Source of the DNA: Trichomonas tenax
Lineage: Eukaryota; Parabasalia; Trichomonadida; Trichomonadidae
Length of the DNA stretch: 35,527 bases
Direction of reading: 5' to 3'
Assembly: GCA_023091735.1 (NCBI GenBank)
Contig: JALKBU010000519.1
Coordinates: 1-35,527 of the forward strand
Below the pieces are notes generated by a model. That model saw nothing but the letters and a program-made list of their open reading frames with translations. It searched no databases and had not been told where the DNA came from. The translations under genes and the position numbers were made by a program. This document shows positions 8,822 to 18,704 of this stretch, in pieces. Each line of letters begins with the position of its first letter. Positions within the stretch are counted from its first letter, which is position 1.

Positions 8822-11134
8822 TTATGCAGAGTAATCTTCTTCGTATTCGTAGTAATCCTCTTCCTCTTCTTCCTCCTTCTCCACGACAGGTATAGCGCCA
8901 AGGCCGAGGGTCACAGCGACTTTGTTGAAGTGCATCGCAGCGCCAGCGTGAGTGTACCTCGATTTGTCAGCGAGTTGTCTGTACATCTTCATGACTGTGT
9001 CGAAGCTGCCTTTGATGTCCGTTAGAGAATCTCCCCAGGCAACGCTGAACACATCGCAGAGAAGAGAGTACTGTAGGGTCTTCGCTTCGAGCGCATGAGC
9101 ATCCAATCTCGAGATCTTCTTGTCTTTGATTGATGACCATTTGTCTTGGATCTCTCCGAACAAAACATTCAACTCGTTGATGATCTTAAGCTTGAGGCTG
9201 CTCATCTCTTGTGCATAGACAGAACGGACACTGTCTGACGCCTGCCACATCGACGCAACGAAATCGAGCATAGAGTCCTGGCGGCCGACTGGAGTGTGGA
9301 AAATGTTCTTCGACAATCTCTCAAAATCGTTCTTCGCGTTGAGTGTCTTGTTGAGGAGATCCTGGAGCTCTTCAATGTTCCTGATATTAGTGAAAGCACG
9401 AACATTCGATAAAGCATCCATGAGACGCATTACAACACGCGAATGATTCCTGACTTCGCCTTCTAAGAATGAATAAGCGTTTTCAATGCACTCAGCGGCT
9501 TCGTTGACGCGTTGTTGGAGATCTTCGAATCCATCAATGACAGCAATCGGATTCTCGATGTCATATTTATAGTTCGGATCAACCTCGAGAATGACTTCAC
9601 GCCAGATTGTATCCAAGTGCTGGAAATGAGCGCTCTTGATTCCTCCGATAGTTTCCTTGAAATACTTATGAAATTCATCGCGAGAAGGACTGAGTATGTA
9701 ACCTTTTGTCTGATCGAAAACAGCTTGAATGCGATGAGCACGACGTTTGTTGACGGGAACTTTGCAGAAACGGTCGACAAAATTGAAAATCATTTCTCTG
9801 CATTTGAGAATTAATGTTCCGTTATATACAATTCTGACTTTCGAGAAAAATGTTGATAAATAATTCTTTCTTTCTCTTGCGAGAACTCTTTCGAACTGAA
9901 GCTGCTGTTCGCGCATCTTTTCTCTCCACAAGCTGGGAACTCTCCACTTCAAGTCGCTCGAATACTGTTGAAGTGATGGCGGAAGTTGATTCAATGAGCT
10001 CAGTTCGTCGTAACCAAGCTGAATGAGAATTTCAGCAGCATGAATGACTCTGAAGACTTCGCTGACTTGTGCGCCAACAGTATCTTTGAGCGTCGAAATC
10101 TTCTGTGTGACTTCGTAAAGAGTTGTTTCCGATGCTTGTTTGAGTTCATACAGTTCAACTTCGTCATTCTTTATATCGAATACAGAAGGAAAAATGAATA
10201 CGTTTGAAGCCGATTCAAGAACTTTGGATCTGATCTTTTCCATCACTGGTGTGAAGTTCGGAATAGAGATTTTGAAGTGATAGTTGAATGTTCTTATTAT
10301 CTTAGAGAATAATTTATCTCTTAGTTTCGATCTCCAGTGATAAAATGCTCTGTATGATATTCGCTTACTTATCATTTGATTTTCGACAATATATCTGCAT
10401 ATTTTATCGCGCGCGTATTCGTGTAAATCCTGAATAGTTCCTTCATTCTCACTGCTGATGTTCACGATTCCTCTGGATGTGATAACGCTGTAATCAGAGC
10501 CGATCATGTAGTGGGGGTATCCAGGGGGGATAATGTGTATGTTTATTGCCTCTTTCGTGAGTTTCTTGCCCATGTACATAGTGTCTTTCGATGAAATGTA
10601 AGCTTTCGACAAAATGTCATCTTCTGTCTGTTCTAAAGGCGGCAATTGCCTCTGAGTGTGTGGGGCAGTGCACTTCCTGAATGCTCTCGATGTTATGAGC
10701 TGCTTAGCGTTTGGAAGAGGCCGTGAAGTTCTCGGCGTGCAAATTTCTCGCGCTGATCTTTCTAACTCGTATAACTTCTGCGCATCGTGTGCTGACTGCG
10801 GCTCAATGTTCTCACGCCTCCTGAAAGAGTGAAATCTTGTCGATCGCGTTGTTTTCGACTCATGAGGAGGTTTCACATTTAATTTCAGATTTAATTCTGG
10901 AACGTAATCCATTGGAGATATTCCGTTGATGGACTCAGTAAGCATCGGACACAGCACTCCGTTCTTTATATTCGCGAGTTTTGGTATAAATTTTCGAATT
11001 TCAGGCGAAATATCAATCATTTTGCCCTGATTTATCAGTTTTGTGAAGAAAGACTGGATCCCTTGGATCGAGTCAATGTCTTTCTTGTCGTCGAAAAGGT
11101 CGGAGCAGAGTTTTAACAACTCTTGCTCTGACAT
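8822..11134 (-). CDS. axonemal dynein heavy-chain tail-like protein (no motor)
   Basis: A 770-residue soluble protein starting at the ATG at 11134, directly preceded by an initiator-like TCATTG. It is predicted mostly helical. Around residues 255-300 the run RAFYHWRSKLRDKLFSKII…NFTPVMEKIRSKV resembles the N-terminal stem of axonemal dynein heavy chains, where a W-x-x-x-x-R segment is followed by a 'P-x-F-x-P-x-L-x-x-I' pattern. No AAA+ motor, Walker motif or microtubule-binding stalk follows. The C-terminus is strongly acidic with alternating Glu/Asp/Tyr (VVEKEEEEEEDYYEYEED), similar in character to a tubulin tail. Neighbours on the same strand include a CEP104 homologue and the dynein subunit DNAI7, consistent with an axonemal role. 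The dynein relationship is a pattern judgement only; it may be an unrelated coiled-coil protein. Confidence 0.6.
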   Translation of the reverse strand: MSEQELLKLCSDLFDDKKDIDSIQGIQSFFTKLINQGKMIDISPEIRKFIPKLANIKNGVLCPMLTESINGISPMDYVPELNLKLNVKPPHESKTTRSTRFHSFRRRENIEPQSAHDAQKLYELERSAREICTPRTSRPLPNAKQLITSRAFRKCTAPHTQRQLPPLEQTEDDILSKAYISSKDTMYMGKKLTKEAINIHIIPPGYPHYMIGSDYSVITSRGIVNISSENEGTIQDLHEYARDKICRYIVENQMISKRISYRAFYHWRSKLRDKLFSKIIRTFNYHFKISIPNFTPVMEKIRSKVLESASNVFIFPSVFDIKNDEVELYELKQASETTLYEVTQKISTLKDTVGAQVSEVFRVIHAAEILIQLGYDELSSLNQLPPSLQQYSSDLKWRVPSLWREKMREQQLQFERVLARERKNYLSTFFSKVRIVYNGTLILKCREMIFNFVDRFCKVPVNKRRAHRIQAVFDQTKGYILSPSRDEFHKYFKETIGGIKSAHFQHLDTIWREVILEVDPNYKYDIENPIAVIDGFEDLQQRVNEAAECIENAYSFLEGEVRNHSRVVMRLMDALSNVRAFTNIRNIEELQDLLNKTLNAKNDFERLSKNIFHTPVGRQDSMLDFVASMWQASDSVRSVYAQEMSSLKLKIINELNVLFGEIQDKWSSIKDKKISRLDAHALEAKTLQYSLLCDVFSVAWGDSLTDIKGSFDTVMKMYRQLADKSRYTHAGAAMHFNKVAVTLGLGAIPVVEKEEEEEEDYYEYEEDYSA

Positions 11135-11632
11135 CAATGAAAATTATAAACAGAACGAAAAGTGACATTAGATTTTAATAACCTTATTCCCCGAAGATAT
11201 TTTTCATTTGCAAAAGACATCAATTTTTGACACACAAAAATTTCTTTTTATAAACAATACTACACACTAAGTTCTGTATACTATATTATCGTAAAAACCA
11301 TTAAAAACTTTTTGTTTAACTTTATTTGGATACTTCTATTTATATTTTATCGACTCATCTGTTTTTGTCGTAGATTATGAACTTTCATTTATTTCTTCTT
11401 ATTAGTAAAGTCATATATGAGGTGATATATATTATATTACAGCATGCATCATTAAAAAACCATTTACTTAGTTTGAATTTTCATTTTTTATTATCTTGCC
11501 AAATTTTCATTACAAATTGTTAGTAAAAATTATAATGCTAAGATTATTCTATGAATCGCAATGACTTAATTTGCAAATAGATATATTAATTAAAAGCTTT
11601 TTTACAACATAAAACAAAAATTATAATGAGAA
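11135..11632. other. intergenic region, AT-rich
   Basis: About 500 bp between the dynein-tail-like gene and the DNAI7 gene, both minus strand. It should hold the promoter of the former: TCATTG abuts the ATG, and TGTCACTTTT lies at 11157-11166 on the minus strand. I found no coding frame, RNA gene or convincing inverted repeat. Confidence 0.5.
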
Positions 11633-13675
11633 CTAAATTGTTGTAGAGAATAGTCTTAGCTTAGATAACAAATACTTAAGTGTCTCGGCGATGAATCCAC
11701 TCGCCTTGAGAACGCGCTGCTGGACATCTTCAGACGCAAGGTCCATGAGCATCGGCATGACATGCTGATGGAAGGCTGTGTTCGGGAGCATTTCAATATC
11801 AGTTTGTTCTTCATTTTCTGTGTTTCTCGATTCGAAAATAATCTTCTCTGTGCCTTGGACACAGCGCCATCTTGTTTGCTTCTTCTCCTCTTTCTTAGGA
11901 CCTGCAGAAGCAGCATCGCCAGCAGGCTGCGTCTGCGTGAGGTTCTGCGGAGCAGTATATTCAGCGTTTTCTGGTTTCTCAACTTTCTGTTCTTCCTCAT
12001 CCTCTTCTTCAACAGCTTCGTCTTCCGTGATCGGTTCGCCGAAGTTAACGATTTCGCGGGCAAGAATAATGATCCTTGGATCTTCATGCTCTCTGCGCGA
12101 AACTTGGCTGTTCTTGCACGAGCAGCGAATGCGGAATCCTGTCGCTGTATCTGCGATACCTTGTGAGAAAACTTCTTCAAGGGCCGGCGGCTTTCCATGT
12201 ATTCTCTGGTCGTTAATCTCGGCGACGTCTTGCGGTGCAACAAGATTGAAGCCATGATCTCTAAGAAGATCTAAAGCAGCAGCGGCACTGATGCTGGTGA
12301 AAGGCGTTGGAGAATCAGAAGAGCACAAACCGTTCTTATCAATGGTGATTTCGACTTCGGTGGCGTTCGTTCTGACGAATAACTCAACAGTATCAGCAAC
12401 TGGGCTGTTAACTTCCCAGAAACTGAATGGGAACTGGTTGTACTTTGGAACAGCCAACGCGAAGACACCCGTTGTCTTGCATGAAAATGTAACTGTGGAT
12501 GTCTCTAAGTCCAATTTGACGTCGGAAATTAAGTTCTGCGTGTTCTCGATATCGTCGATTTTAACAACAGTGACGGCCTCAACGTTCTCTGGGAGGCGAG
12601 ATGGGTCGATCTTCATCTTGAAAACGAGCGGTGGCTGTGGTGAGTTGTTGCTCTTGAGTGGGTATGTGATCGGAATGAGAGCAGCGGCGGAGCTCTGTCT
12701 GAGAACGTACGTTGTAACGCGCTTTGGTGGCGATGGGAGTTGGAAGAACTCGCACGACATCACAGACGAAAGGAGTGTGTATTTAGGATATTCCAGATAC
12801 GAAGGAACGATTTTGGTGCGAATAGCAAGCGATGCCATGGCAACTGGCTTCGAGATTTCGACGCTGACGCTGTTAAATTCGACATCTTTGATACGTGGAT
12901 TCTTTGCAAGATTGACCCACAATCCATACTGATACCCCGATGACTCAGCGTTCAAAAGCACTTCACTCTTCGCTCCTGTGTATTTATCGCTGAACATCAA
13001 GTGGTGCTGCGTCAAAAGTTCGATTTTTTGGTTAATTAAAGATCGAATATCAGTGATATGTTCACTGAATCTCGCCACGTCTTCGTTATTCACCGCCACT
13101 TCGGCATTGTATCTGAGATTTGTCAACTGATTTATCAATTTCACTGCTATTGTAATGTGATCAAATAAAACGGGCATATTCGTATCCTCTGCCTCCTTCC
13201 ACAGCGTAACGAACGAGTTCACGTCCGCCCTGTTGAGGGGGTTCGTAGAGTGATCGCATTGCAGGTAATTCTCCCATTCATTCTGTTTTGCAGCGTCCGC
13301 TCTAATCGTTGTGTTATTGAGGATCCTCGCTTCCCTGAACTCTTTGAGCTGCGTCTCCTCATTCTGCAGTCTCTGCTGGCCAGCGAGAGCCATTTCGCGT
13401 TCGCGTTTGCGCCTTTCTTCTGCTTCGCGATTCGCTTTTTCAGCAAGTTGCTGTTGTCTCTCTCTTTCAAGCTGTTCGAGTTTCAGGCGCTTTTTCTCCT
13501 TCGCTGTTAATTTCTTTTTCCGCGATTTTCCTTTCCTTTCGGTCTGATTTTCCGGATTTTCTGGTTTTGGCTGCTCAGTCATCGGCTGCGCGTCGGTGAC
13601 CTGCGTGAGATTCGTCTCGTCGGGCTTTTTCTCAGAGCGTGCGGTAGTCTTCGATTTTTTGGACCTCGAACTCAT
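11633..13675 (-). CDS. DNAI7: axonemal dynein assembly/intermediate subunit DNAI7 (CASC1)
   Basis: A 680-residue protein from the ATG at 13675. It begins with a Lys/Glu-rich basic segment and a coiled coil (KEKKRLKLEQLERERQQQLAEKA, about residues 58-125). The CASC1/DNAI7 hallmark follows: a WENYLQCDHSTNPLNRADVN block near 133-152, meaning a W-x-x-Y-L-x-C motif before 'D-x-N-S-F'. The central beta-rich region (230-420) and the late region with the LRDHGFNL…DVAEINDQRIHGK block also fit the family. An acidic low-complexity insert (EAVEEEDEEEQKVEK) precedes the C-terminal conserved helix block (QTRWRCVQGTEK). In algae and animals this protein is part of, or needed to assemble, an inner-arm axonemal dynein. 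Length is close to the family norm (about 700). It supports a flagellated host. Confidence 0.85.
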   Translation of the reverse strand: MSSRSKKSKTTARSEKKPDETNLTQVTDAQPMTEQPKPENPENQTERKGKSRKKKLTAKEKKRLKLEQLERERQQQLAEKANREAEERRKREREMALAGQQRLQNEETQLKEFREARILNNTTIRADAAKQNEWENYLQCDHSTNPLNRADVNSFVTLWKEAEDTNMPVLFDHITIAVKLINQLTNLRYNAEVAVNNEDVARFSEHITDIRSLINQKIELLTQHHLMFSDKYTGAKSEVLLNAESSGYQYGLWVNLAKNPRIKDVEFNSVSVEISKPVAMASLAIRTKIVPSYLEYPKYTLLSSVMSCEFFQLPSPPKRVTTYVLRQSSAAALIPITYPLKSNNSPQPPLVFKMKIDPSRLPENVEAVTVVKIDDIENTQNLISDVKLDLETSTVTFSCKTTGVFALAVPKYNQFPFSFWEVNSPVADTVELFVRTNATEVEITIDKNGLCSSDSPTPFTSISAAAALDLLRDHGFNLVAPQDVAEINDQRIHGKPPALEEVFSQGIADTATGFRIRCSCKNSQVSRREHEDPRIIILAREIVNFGEPITEDEAVEEEDEEEQKVEKPENAEYTAPQNLTQTQPAGDAASAGPKKEEKKQTRWRCVQGTEKIIFESRNTENEEQTDIEMLPNTAFHQHVMPMLMDLASEDVQQRVLKASGFIAETLKYLLSKLRLFSTTI

Positions 13676-13919
13676 TTTTTATGTTTTTATTCGTTATTAC
13701 TTTTTTTATTTTTTATTCAATGAAAATATAGGCTATATAGATCATTTAAAAGCTATTTATCAAATAAAAATGATCCATTAAACGGTAATTTTTTAAAATT
13801 ATAAAATGTATTTTTTATATTATTCATTGTCAAGCATTATAAATACCAAAGTATTGATCACTTCATTAACTTATTTCATCCAAAGAATCTTTCATATGTA
13901 AATGAAAATGATAATAAAA

Positions 13920-16664
13920 TTACAGAAGTTTAGACATACATGTATTGATCACGAATTTGTGCTGTTCCGATACAAATTTCTGTTCGCGAATATCGCACGA
14001 ATCAGCATTGAGAATGGCCGTGAATAAGACGCAAATTGCCCTTCTATCACTTCCTTTTGCTTCGACAAAGTAATCATAAAGAGGCTGCAAGTAAACAGCG
14101 GAGCCTTCGAAAACAGTCGTCGGCATAAGTGTTGCGATTGACGCAAGTCCTCTAATGAGTTCTATAGGCGGATCGTTTGCTAGGAAGCGAATAAGCTGAG
14201 AATCTTTGAAGCTATGTTTGCAGATGTCTCTGATTGATTCGCAGTTTGCATTGATCTCATCAACGCTCACGAAGCTGCTGCAGGATAGGAATTTCTGGAA
14301 TAGAAGCGTTAAATGGCTGAAGTTTGATATCTTCACTTTAGAAAATGCAAATTCGAGTGTATCAAAATCGATTCCACTCTTCTTGGAAAGCTCTATTGTG
14401 ATTGTGTCCATTGCTTGTGATGCTTCGTTTGTTGAATTGGAGAGATTCGACTTCATTGGCGACTTGCGAGGCGTTGAAGGCTGCGATCTCTTGATAATAT
14501 ACTTTGCAAGCTTTGGCCGATTCGAAAATGTTTGTCTCGAAGCAAATGCCGCAAAAATCTCTTGATTAGTTTTAGATATAATCGAATAAATCTGGTTTTC
14601 TATCTCATAATCTTCGCATTCATAAAGAACATAGCATAAGAAGCGCGTGCAGCTCTGCTTGTTGAGAACAAACTCATTTTTAGCAGTTGAGATTGAAACT
14701 AAAACTAAATCAACAGCAAGCGGTCCGTTCTTTGGATATTCGTCAATAATATCAACGATGTTATCGATAATATCACTTGGAGGCATCTCAGAAGTGATGG
14801 ATCTGATAAGCTCATTCTTTTGATTTATCTCCTTTATCGCCCCTGATGTTGCGTAAGAAAGCAATTTCATTTTTGTGTTTTCGAGTGATTCCGGATGGAA
14901 AGAAATCAAAGTTGAAGCGAGATGATTCAGTGATTTTGTGACTCTGAAGTGGAGAGGATATGCAGCGCTTAGAGCACTATCAAGGACTTCTCCATAGTCT
15001 TCTGTTAACTCGTGTTCGTCGACGTGCGACTGAATGATATCCAAATATGAACATCTCTCGATCCAAGGACGATTCTCAAGGTTGCGGAGTTTAATTGGGA
15101 GATTTGCATATTTGCTGAATTCACTGCGATATACTTCCTCAAAGCCGTCATTAAATCCGTTGTCTTCGAGCAGTTCTGGATCAATTAGCTCACTATTTCC
15201 AAAGTTGGTTTGATTTTTGTCATTTTCCGAAGGAAGCTCTTCTTCTTTTTGTATTGCAGAAGAGACAAGGAACTCCTCATCTTCCTCATAATCAAAATAA
15301 TCCTCCTCTTCCTCTCCATCATCTTTTTTAGATCTTCCTTCAGTTTTCGAATGTTCTTTGATATCGAAGTTTTGCTCGAGTTTAGAGCTCTGATGATTCT
15401 GGGAGAATGATGCCGCTTGAGATTTGTCTGTATCGAAGTCTGTTTTAGTTCGGTTCATTTGGCCGCTGAGGAAACGAGGAATTGGCATGTTTTCTGCTTG
15501 CTGAGATGTTTCATCGGTTTTTATTGACGAATTCCTTTCCTCTGAGAAAGAGTTCTGAAGGATATTCGATGAAATCTGGTCGTCGAAGTAGTTGTCTTGT
15601 CGGTTTTGGACAGGAGAAGAGAACTCAGTATTGATCTGTGATATTTTGCTTGTGTTTTCGTTGTCGATAGAGTGATTGTAGCCACTGCCGAGCTGCGATG
15701 ACTTTTCATCATCGAAGTTGAAGTCATTTTCACTGTTAAGCAGCGAGTATTTGTTGTTTTCATTTTGATTGTTTGATTTATTATCATCAAGATTGATAGA
15801 TGAGGTCTGCTGTGTGTTGTTTGCCATTTTACTGTTCTGTTTCTTCGGTGATCTGTTCTGAAGTTCTAATATTGAAACTCTTTCAGCTCTGTTTGAGATA
15901 AGTGCTAAAATCTCGTGTATATACTTTGGTATTTCTCTCCTTTTTGGAGATTTCGGTGTTTGTTCGACTCCTTTCGAGTTTTCGTAGAGTTCTTTCGATA
16001 ACTTCAAAATCACCTGTTTGTTCTTTGCAGGCATCTTATTCGAGTAGTAAATCTTGCTGACGATGAACCGTATCTCTTTTGGTGAATAAAATTCAAGTAA
16101 CGTCTGAGCTTCGATCGCTATCTCGAGATTTGTATCTTCAAGAAGAGTTATATATTTATCATTCGCGAGTAAAAGTGGAATTTCGTGCATTAATTTGATC
16201 AAAAAGATTCTAAGTGGCTTATTTAGAGATTTTAAAACTGTTTTTTCTAATAATTCGGCCCAATCGATAGGATTTGCTTGTTTTATGATAATGGAGATCG
16301 AATCTTTTATCATTTCGATGTATTCTTCGTTTTTTGGAACGAATTGGAAGAATAAAGTTTGCAAAGGTGATGAAGGAGACTGAATTTTGTCGAAATAGTT
16401 AGATAAAATGTAGTGAATTATCTTAATACTTCCATTTCTGATCTGTATGTGGCTGTTTTTCAAGCAATTACTTATAACGTTGAAAATTTTCGCAGAAAAA
16501 TCCTCAGAAAGCGAAGAATTTTCGCACGAATCGACGATTTCTATGATTGCAGAGATTTTTGCAGGGAGTTCTCTGCTCGAAAGTTCCTGCAAAACAAAAT
16601 CTTCATTCATCGCTTTTTGGAGTTTTAACGTCCCACTTTTTATGTTGTATATCGATTGTCTCAT
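13920..16664 (-). CDS. HEAT-repeat protein with Ser/Asn-rich acidic linker (CLASP/TOG-like layout)
   Basis: Start chosen at the ATG at 16664; 14 more in-frame codons lie upstream without an ATG. The protein is 914 residues. Residues 1-250 are helical repeats of HEAT/TOG character (ELPAKISAIIEIVDSC, NSHIQIRNGSIKIIHYILS). Then comes a long low-complexity linker rich in Ser, Asn, Gln and Asp, with PKSPKRRE and an acidic EEEEDYFDYEEDEEF patch (about 250-500). The C-terminal half is a second helical solenoid interrupted by a basic QPSTPRKSPMKS segment. This two-solenoid layout with basic S-P motifs recalls CLASP-type microtubule regulators, but I recognise no diagnostic residue. A role at microtubules is inference, supported only by flagellar neighbours. 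Its 3' neighbour DNAI7 is 244 bp away. Confidence 0.7.
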   Translation of the reverse strand: MRQSIYNIKSGTLKLQKAMNEDFVLQELSSRELPAKISAIIEIVDSCENSSLSEDFSAKIFNVISNCLKNSHIQIRNGSIKIIHYILSNYFDKIQSPSSPLQTLFFQFVPKNEEYIEMIKDSISIIIKQANPIDWAELLEKTVLKSLNKPLRIFLIKLMHEIPLLLANDKYITLLEDTNLEIAIEAQTLLEFYSPKEIRFIVSKIYYSNKMPAKNKQVILKLSKELYENSKGVEQTPKSPKRREIPKYIHEILALISNRAERVSILELQNRSPKKQNSKMANNTQQTSSINLDDNKSNNQNENNKYSLLNSENDFNFDDEKSSQLGSGYNHSIDNENTSKISQINTEFSSPVQNRQDNYFDDQISSNILQNSFSEERNSSIKTDETSQQAENMPIPRFLSGQMNRTKTDFDTDKSQAASFSQNHQSSKLEQNFDIKEHSKTEGRSKKDDGEEEEDYFDYEEDEEFLVSSAIQKEEELPSENDKNQTNFGNSELIDPELLEDNGFNDGFEEVYRSEFSKYANLPIKLRNLENRPWIERCSYLDIIQSHVDEHELTEDYGEVLDSALSAAYPLHFRVTKSLNHLASTLISFHPESLENTKMKLLSYATSGAIKEINQKNELIRSITSEMPPSDIIDNIVDIIDEYPKNGPLAVDLVLVSISTAKNEFVLNKQSCTRFLCYVLYECEDYEIENQIYSIISKTNQEIFAAFASRQTFSNRPKLAKYIIKRSQPSTPRKSPMKSNLSNSTNEASQAMDTITIELSKKSGIDFDTLEFAFSKVKISNFSHLTLLFQKFLSCSSFVSVDEINANCESIRDICKHSFKDSQLIRFLANDPPIELIRGLASIATLMPTTVFEGSAVYLQPLYDYFVEAKGSDRRAICVLFTAILNADSCDIREQKFVSEQHKFVINTCMSKLL

Positions 16665-17523
16665 CACATTACTGCAAACATCATGAATATATTCACTTTT
16701 TACCAATAAACTACATGCTTTTGCACATTATTTTGTCTATATTTTCAAAAGTTCAACAATTTATACATTATATCTTAGCATAACTATTATATATATTTAT
16801 AAAATTACTTTCTCTCAATGTGCAATCTTTCCAACACTCATTTTTAGTTAATAATTTATTTTTTCAAAAAATAACTTTAATCGATTATTTTCAATCAGGT
16901 ATTATTGATGCAATGGTATATTATATATTGATCATGATGATAAAATCACTTAAACACACTTTTATATATCTGATTTAGCAAATTTTAGTCAATTATAGGA
17001 TGAAGCGGACAATACCCGTTCAAATTAATTAAGCGTATATAGGTTATGATAATTTTCGCATTAAATAAATCCAACAATTGATCAGTGTTGCTGAGAGAAG
17101 ATTTTAAATCATACTCATGTGATAATACAAAACAGAGCTGAGGTTATACAAACACCACAACGGTGATGTCAATCTTGAGATACGAAGCATTTCTCTAAAT
17201 AATGCTTAATTCAATTGCCTTCAAATGGATTTATAGTTTATTAACATTAGATATGATATGGCAAACAATATTAATATTTGTTTCAATGATTGCTAATCCT
17301 TGAATACAAAAATTCAAAAACAACCAAATAATATTTTCTTGTTTAAGATTTGCAAGTCACATGTTCGAACACAAATACCGATGTATGGATATTCATCGGT
17401 CTTATTCATTCGATTAAAAAAAAAAAATTGAATTTTCTCAACCTTATGATATCATCCTCCTTCTTCAACCAAATCTCAGAAAATATAAATTTAAGATTAT
17501 TTGCGTCTCTGATTTAAATTATC
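16665..17523. other. intergenic region, AT-rich, with two small hairpins
   Basis: About 860 bp between a minus-strand HEAT gene and decayed DNA. It contains a palindrome TGTTCGAACA (17362-17371) and a 7-bp hairpin ACCGATG…CATCGGT (17377-17400). A 10-base poly-A run occurs near 17418. No gene or tRNA could be supported. Confidence 0.45.
17377..17400. repeat. 7-bp-stem hairpin
   Basis: ACCGATG at 17377-17383 and CATCGGT at 17394-17400 form a perfect stem with a 10-base loop, a few bases after the palindrome TGTTCGAACA. No U-run terminator or gene end lies beside it. Function unknown. Confidence 0.3.
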
Positions 17524-17699
17524 GGAATCAAACAAAAAATCAAACGGAGATTTGACGGCAAAGTCTTTAACTCAAAAATTATGCTTCCATACACAACAGC
17601 TGTCTATACACGCAAGAAAATTTTGAAATAAGAGTTAAACCAGAATCTGACGGCAAAACCGAACGCCGGTTAATAGAAATGCTTCATTTGGGCCATTGA
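17524..17699 (+). pseudogene. possible short coding remnant, unassigned
   Basis: The frame from 17524 to the TAA at 17629 reads like real protein (KRRFDGKVFNSKIMLPYTT). A frame shifted by one base, 17622-17699, continues with ESDGKTERRLIEMLHLGH before TGA. Base composition is richer than the surrounding DNA. This could be a remnant of an unrelated gene or of the 5' part of the neighbouring lysozyme locus; it could also be chance. I do not recognise the family. Confidence 0.25.
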
Positions 17700-17781
17700 A
17701 ATGTAATGCAAAGATTTTCGTTTCATAGGTTTTGAGAGGATAAATGAAAAAATCATTTTTCACAGTTGTTGAGAATACTGA

Positions 17782-18650
17782 GTGTTCTGCTTGCTATCTC
17801 AAAGTCACGGCAGCACCGCATGTATAGAAGAGGACTTCGTTCCAAGGAGAAGGATGCCAGAAATTGCCAGGAAACAACACAGAAGGCACCATTCTGCAGA
17901 GAAGAACTGGAGAATCCCAGGCATCCCTATTGAATTGCCAGAGATCAAGTTACCATCATTAGCGGATCTCAAGTTGCCAGAGCAGCTCCCAACTGGTTCA
18001 TCTTGCGCGCTCCCAGTAACGATCCCAACAGTCGCACCAATTGTTACTCCAATCGTCGCCTCAGGACCAGTCAATGATGACCAGATGAGGAGAATGGGTT
18101 GGACAAATTACAACCTCGCAGACTTGAATGCCTGCTGCAACAGGTTCGCAATCAACACTCCAGAGGAACTCAGAAACTTCATTTCTCAGTGCTCACACGA
18201 GTCCGCCAATGGTCACTACACACGAGAGATTACCGATGGATCTGCTTACGAATGGAGAAGTGATCTCGGAAACATCAACGCTGGTGATGGTCCACCCTAC
18301 AAAGGCGCTGGCTACATCTAGTTGACAGACCGAAGCAGGCATTGGCAAACTATCTCGGTGATCAGCGCGTCATGGAAGGAGTCAGCAATGTCGCCGATGT
18401 TTATCCATGGACATCAGCTGGTTTCTGGTGGATGCGCAACGGAATGAACGCTCTCTGCGACAGCGGTGCTTCATGCGAGACGGTCACACGCCGTGTCAAT
18501 GGCGGCACAAACGGCCTCCAGGACAGAATCAATAAGTACAATCTCGCTTGCACAATCTTCAGACTTAAATTAAAACAAGAAATTTTCTCTCTTGCAAAAC
18601 TCTGGCATATTCTTTTAAAAAAGGTTCAGATTATGCGATTTGAGAGTTAA
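17782..18650 (+). pseudogene. GH19 phage-endolysin-type lysozyme/chitinase pseudogene
   Basis: The first open part (17782-18321) ends in a GH19 catalytic region: ELRNFISQCSHESANGHYTRE with the candidate general acid Glu in H-E-S (codon 18199-18201), then [21 protein letters not shown]. The latter matches the 'GDLGN-x-x-x-GDG-x-x-[YF]-x-G-x-G' block typical of phage endolysins. A TAG at 18319-18321 interrupts just where this block normally continues, and a frame change within 18322-18342 moves the rest into another frame. That rest (18342-18650) keeps [38 protein letters not shown] and the family's terminal DRINKYN. A hydrophobic signal-like peptide around 17780-17810 lies in yet another frame, so the 5' end is also damaged. 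GH19 enzymes cleave beta-1,4 glycan in chitin or peptidoglycan. The family form and higher GC suggest bacterial or phage origin; the locus is now non-functional. Confidence 0.8.
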
Positions 18651-18704
18651 GGTTATTTTTAATCGTATTGAATTAAAATTTAAATTTTAAAAAGTGCCGT
18701 TTTC

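Noticed and set aside
11762..12257. Long plus-strand ORFs opposite DNAI7
   Set aside because: They are antisense shadows of the acidic, repeat-biased DNAI7 coding strand.
15785..15830. Sequence resembling the trichomonad 3' splice motif (reverse complement of ACTAACACACAG)
   Set aside because: Here it is AACAACACACAGCAG, without the branch-point ACTAAC, and the reading frame runs straight through as coding sequence.
17341..17400. Possible tRNA because of the GTTCGAAC T-loop-like sequence
   Set aside because: The flanking stem is only two to three pairs, no A-box or acceptor stem is found, and the nearby hairpin does not fit a cloverleaf.
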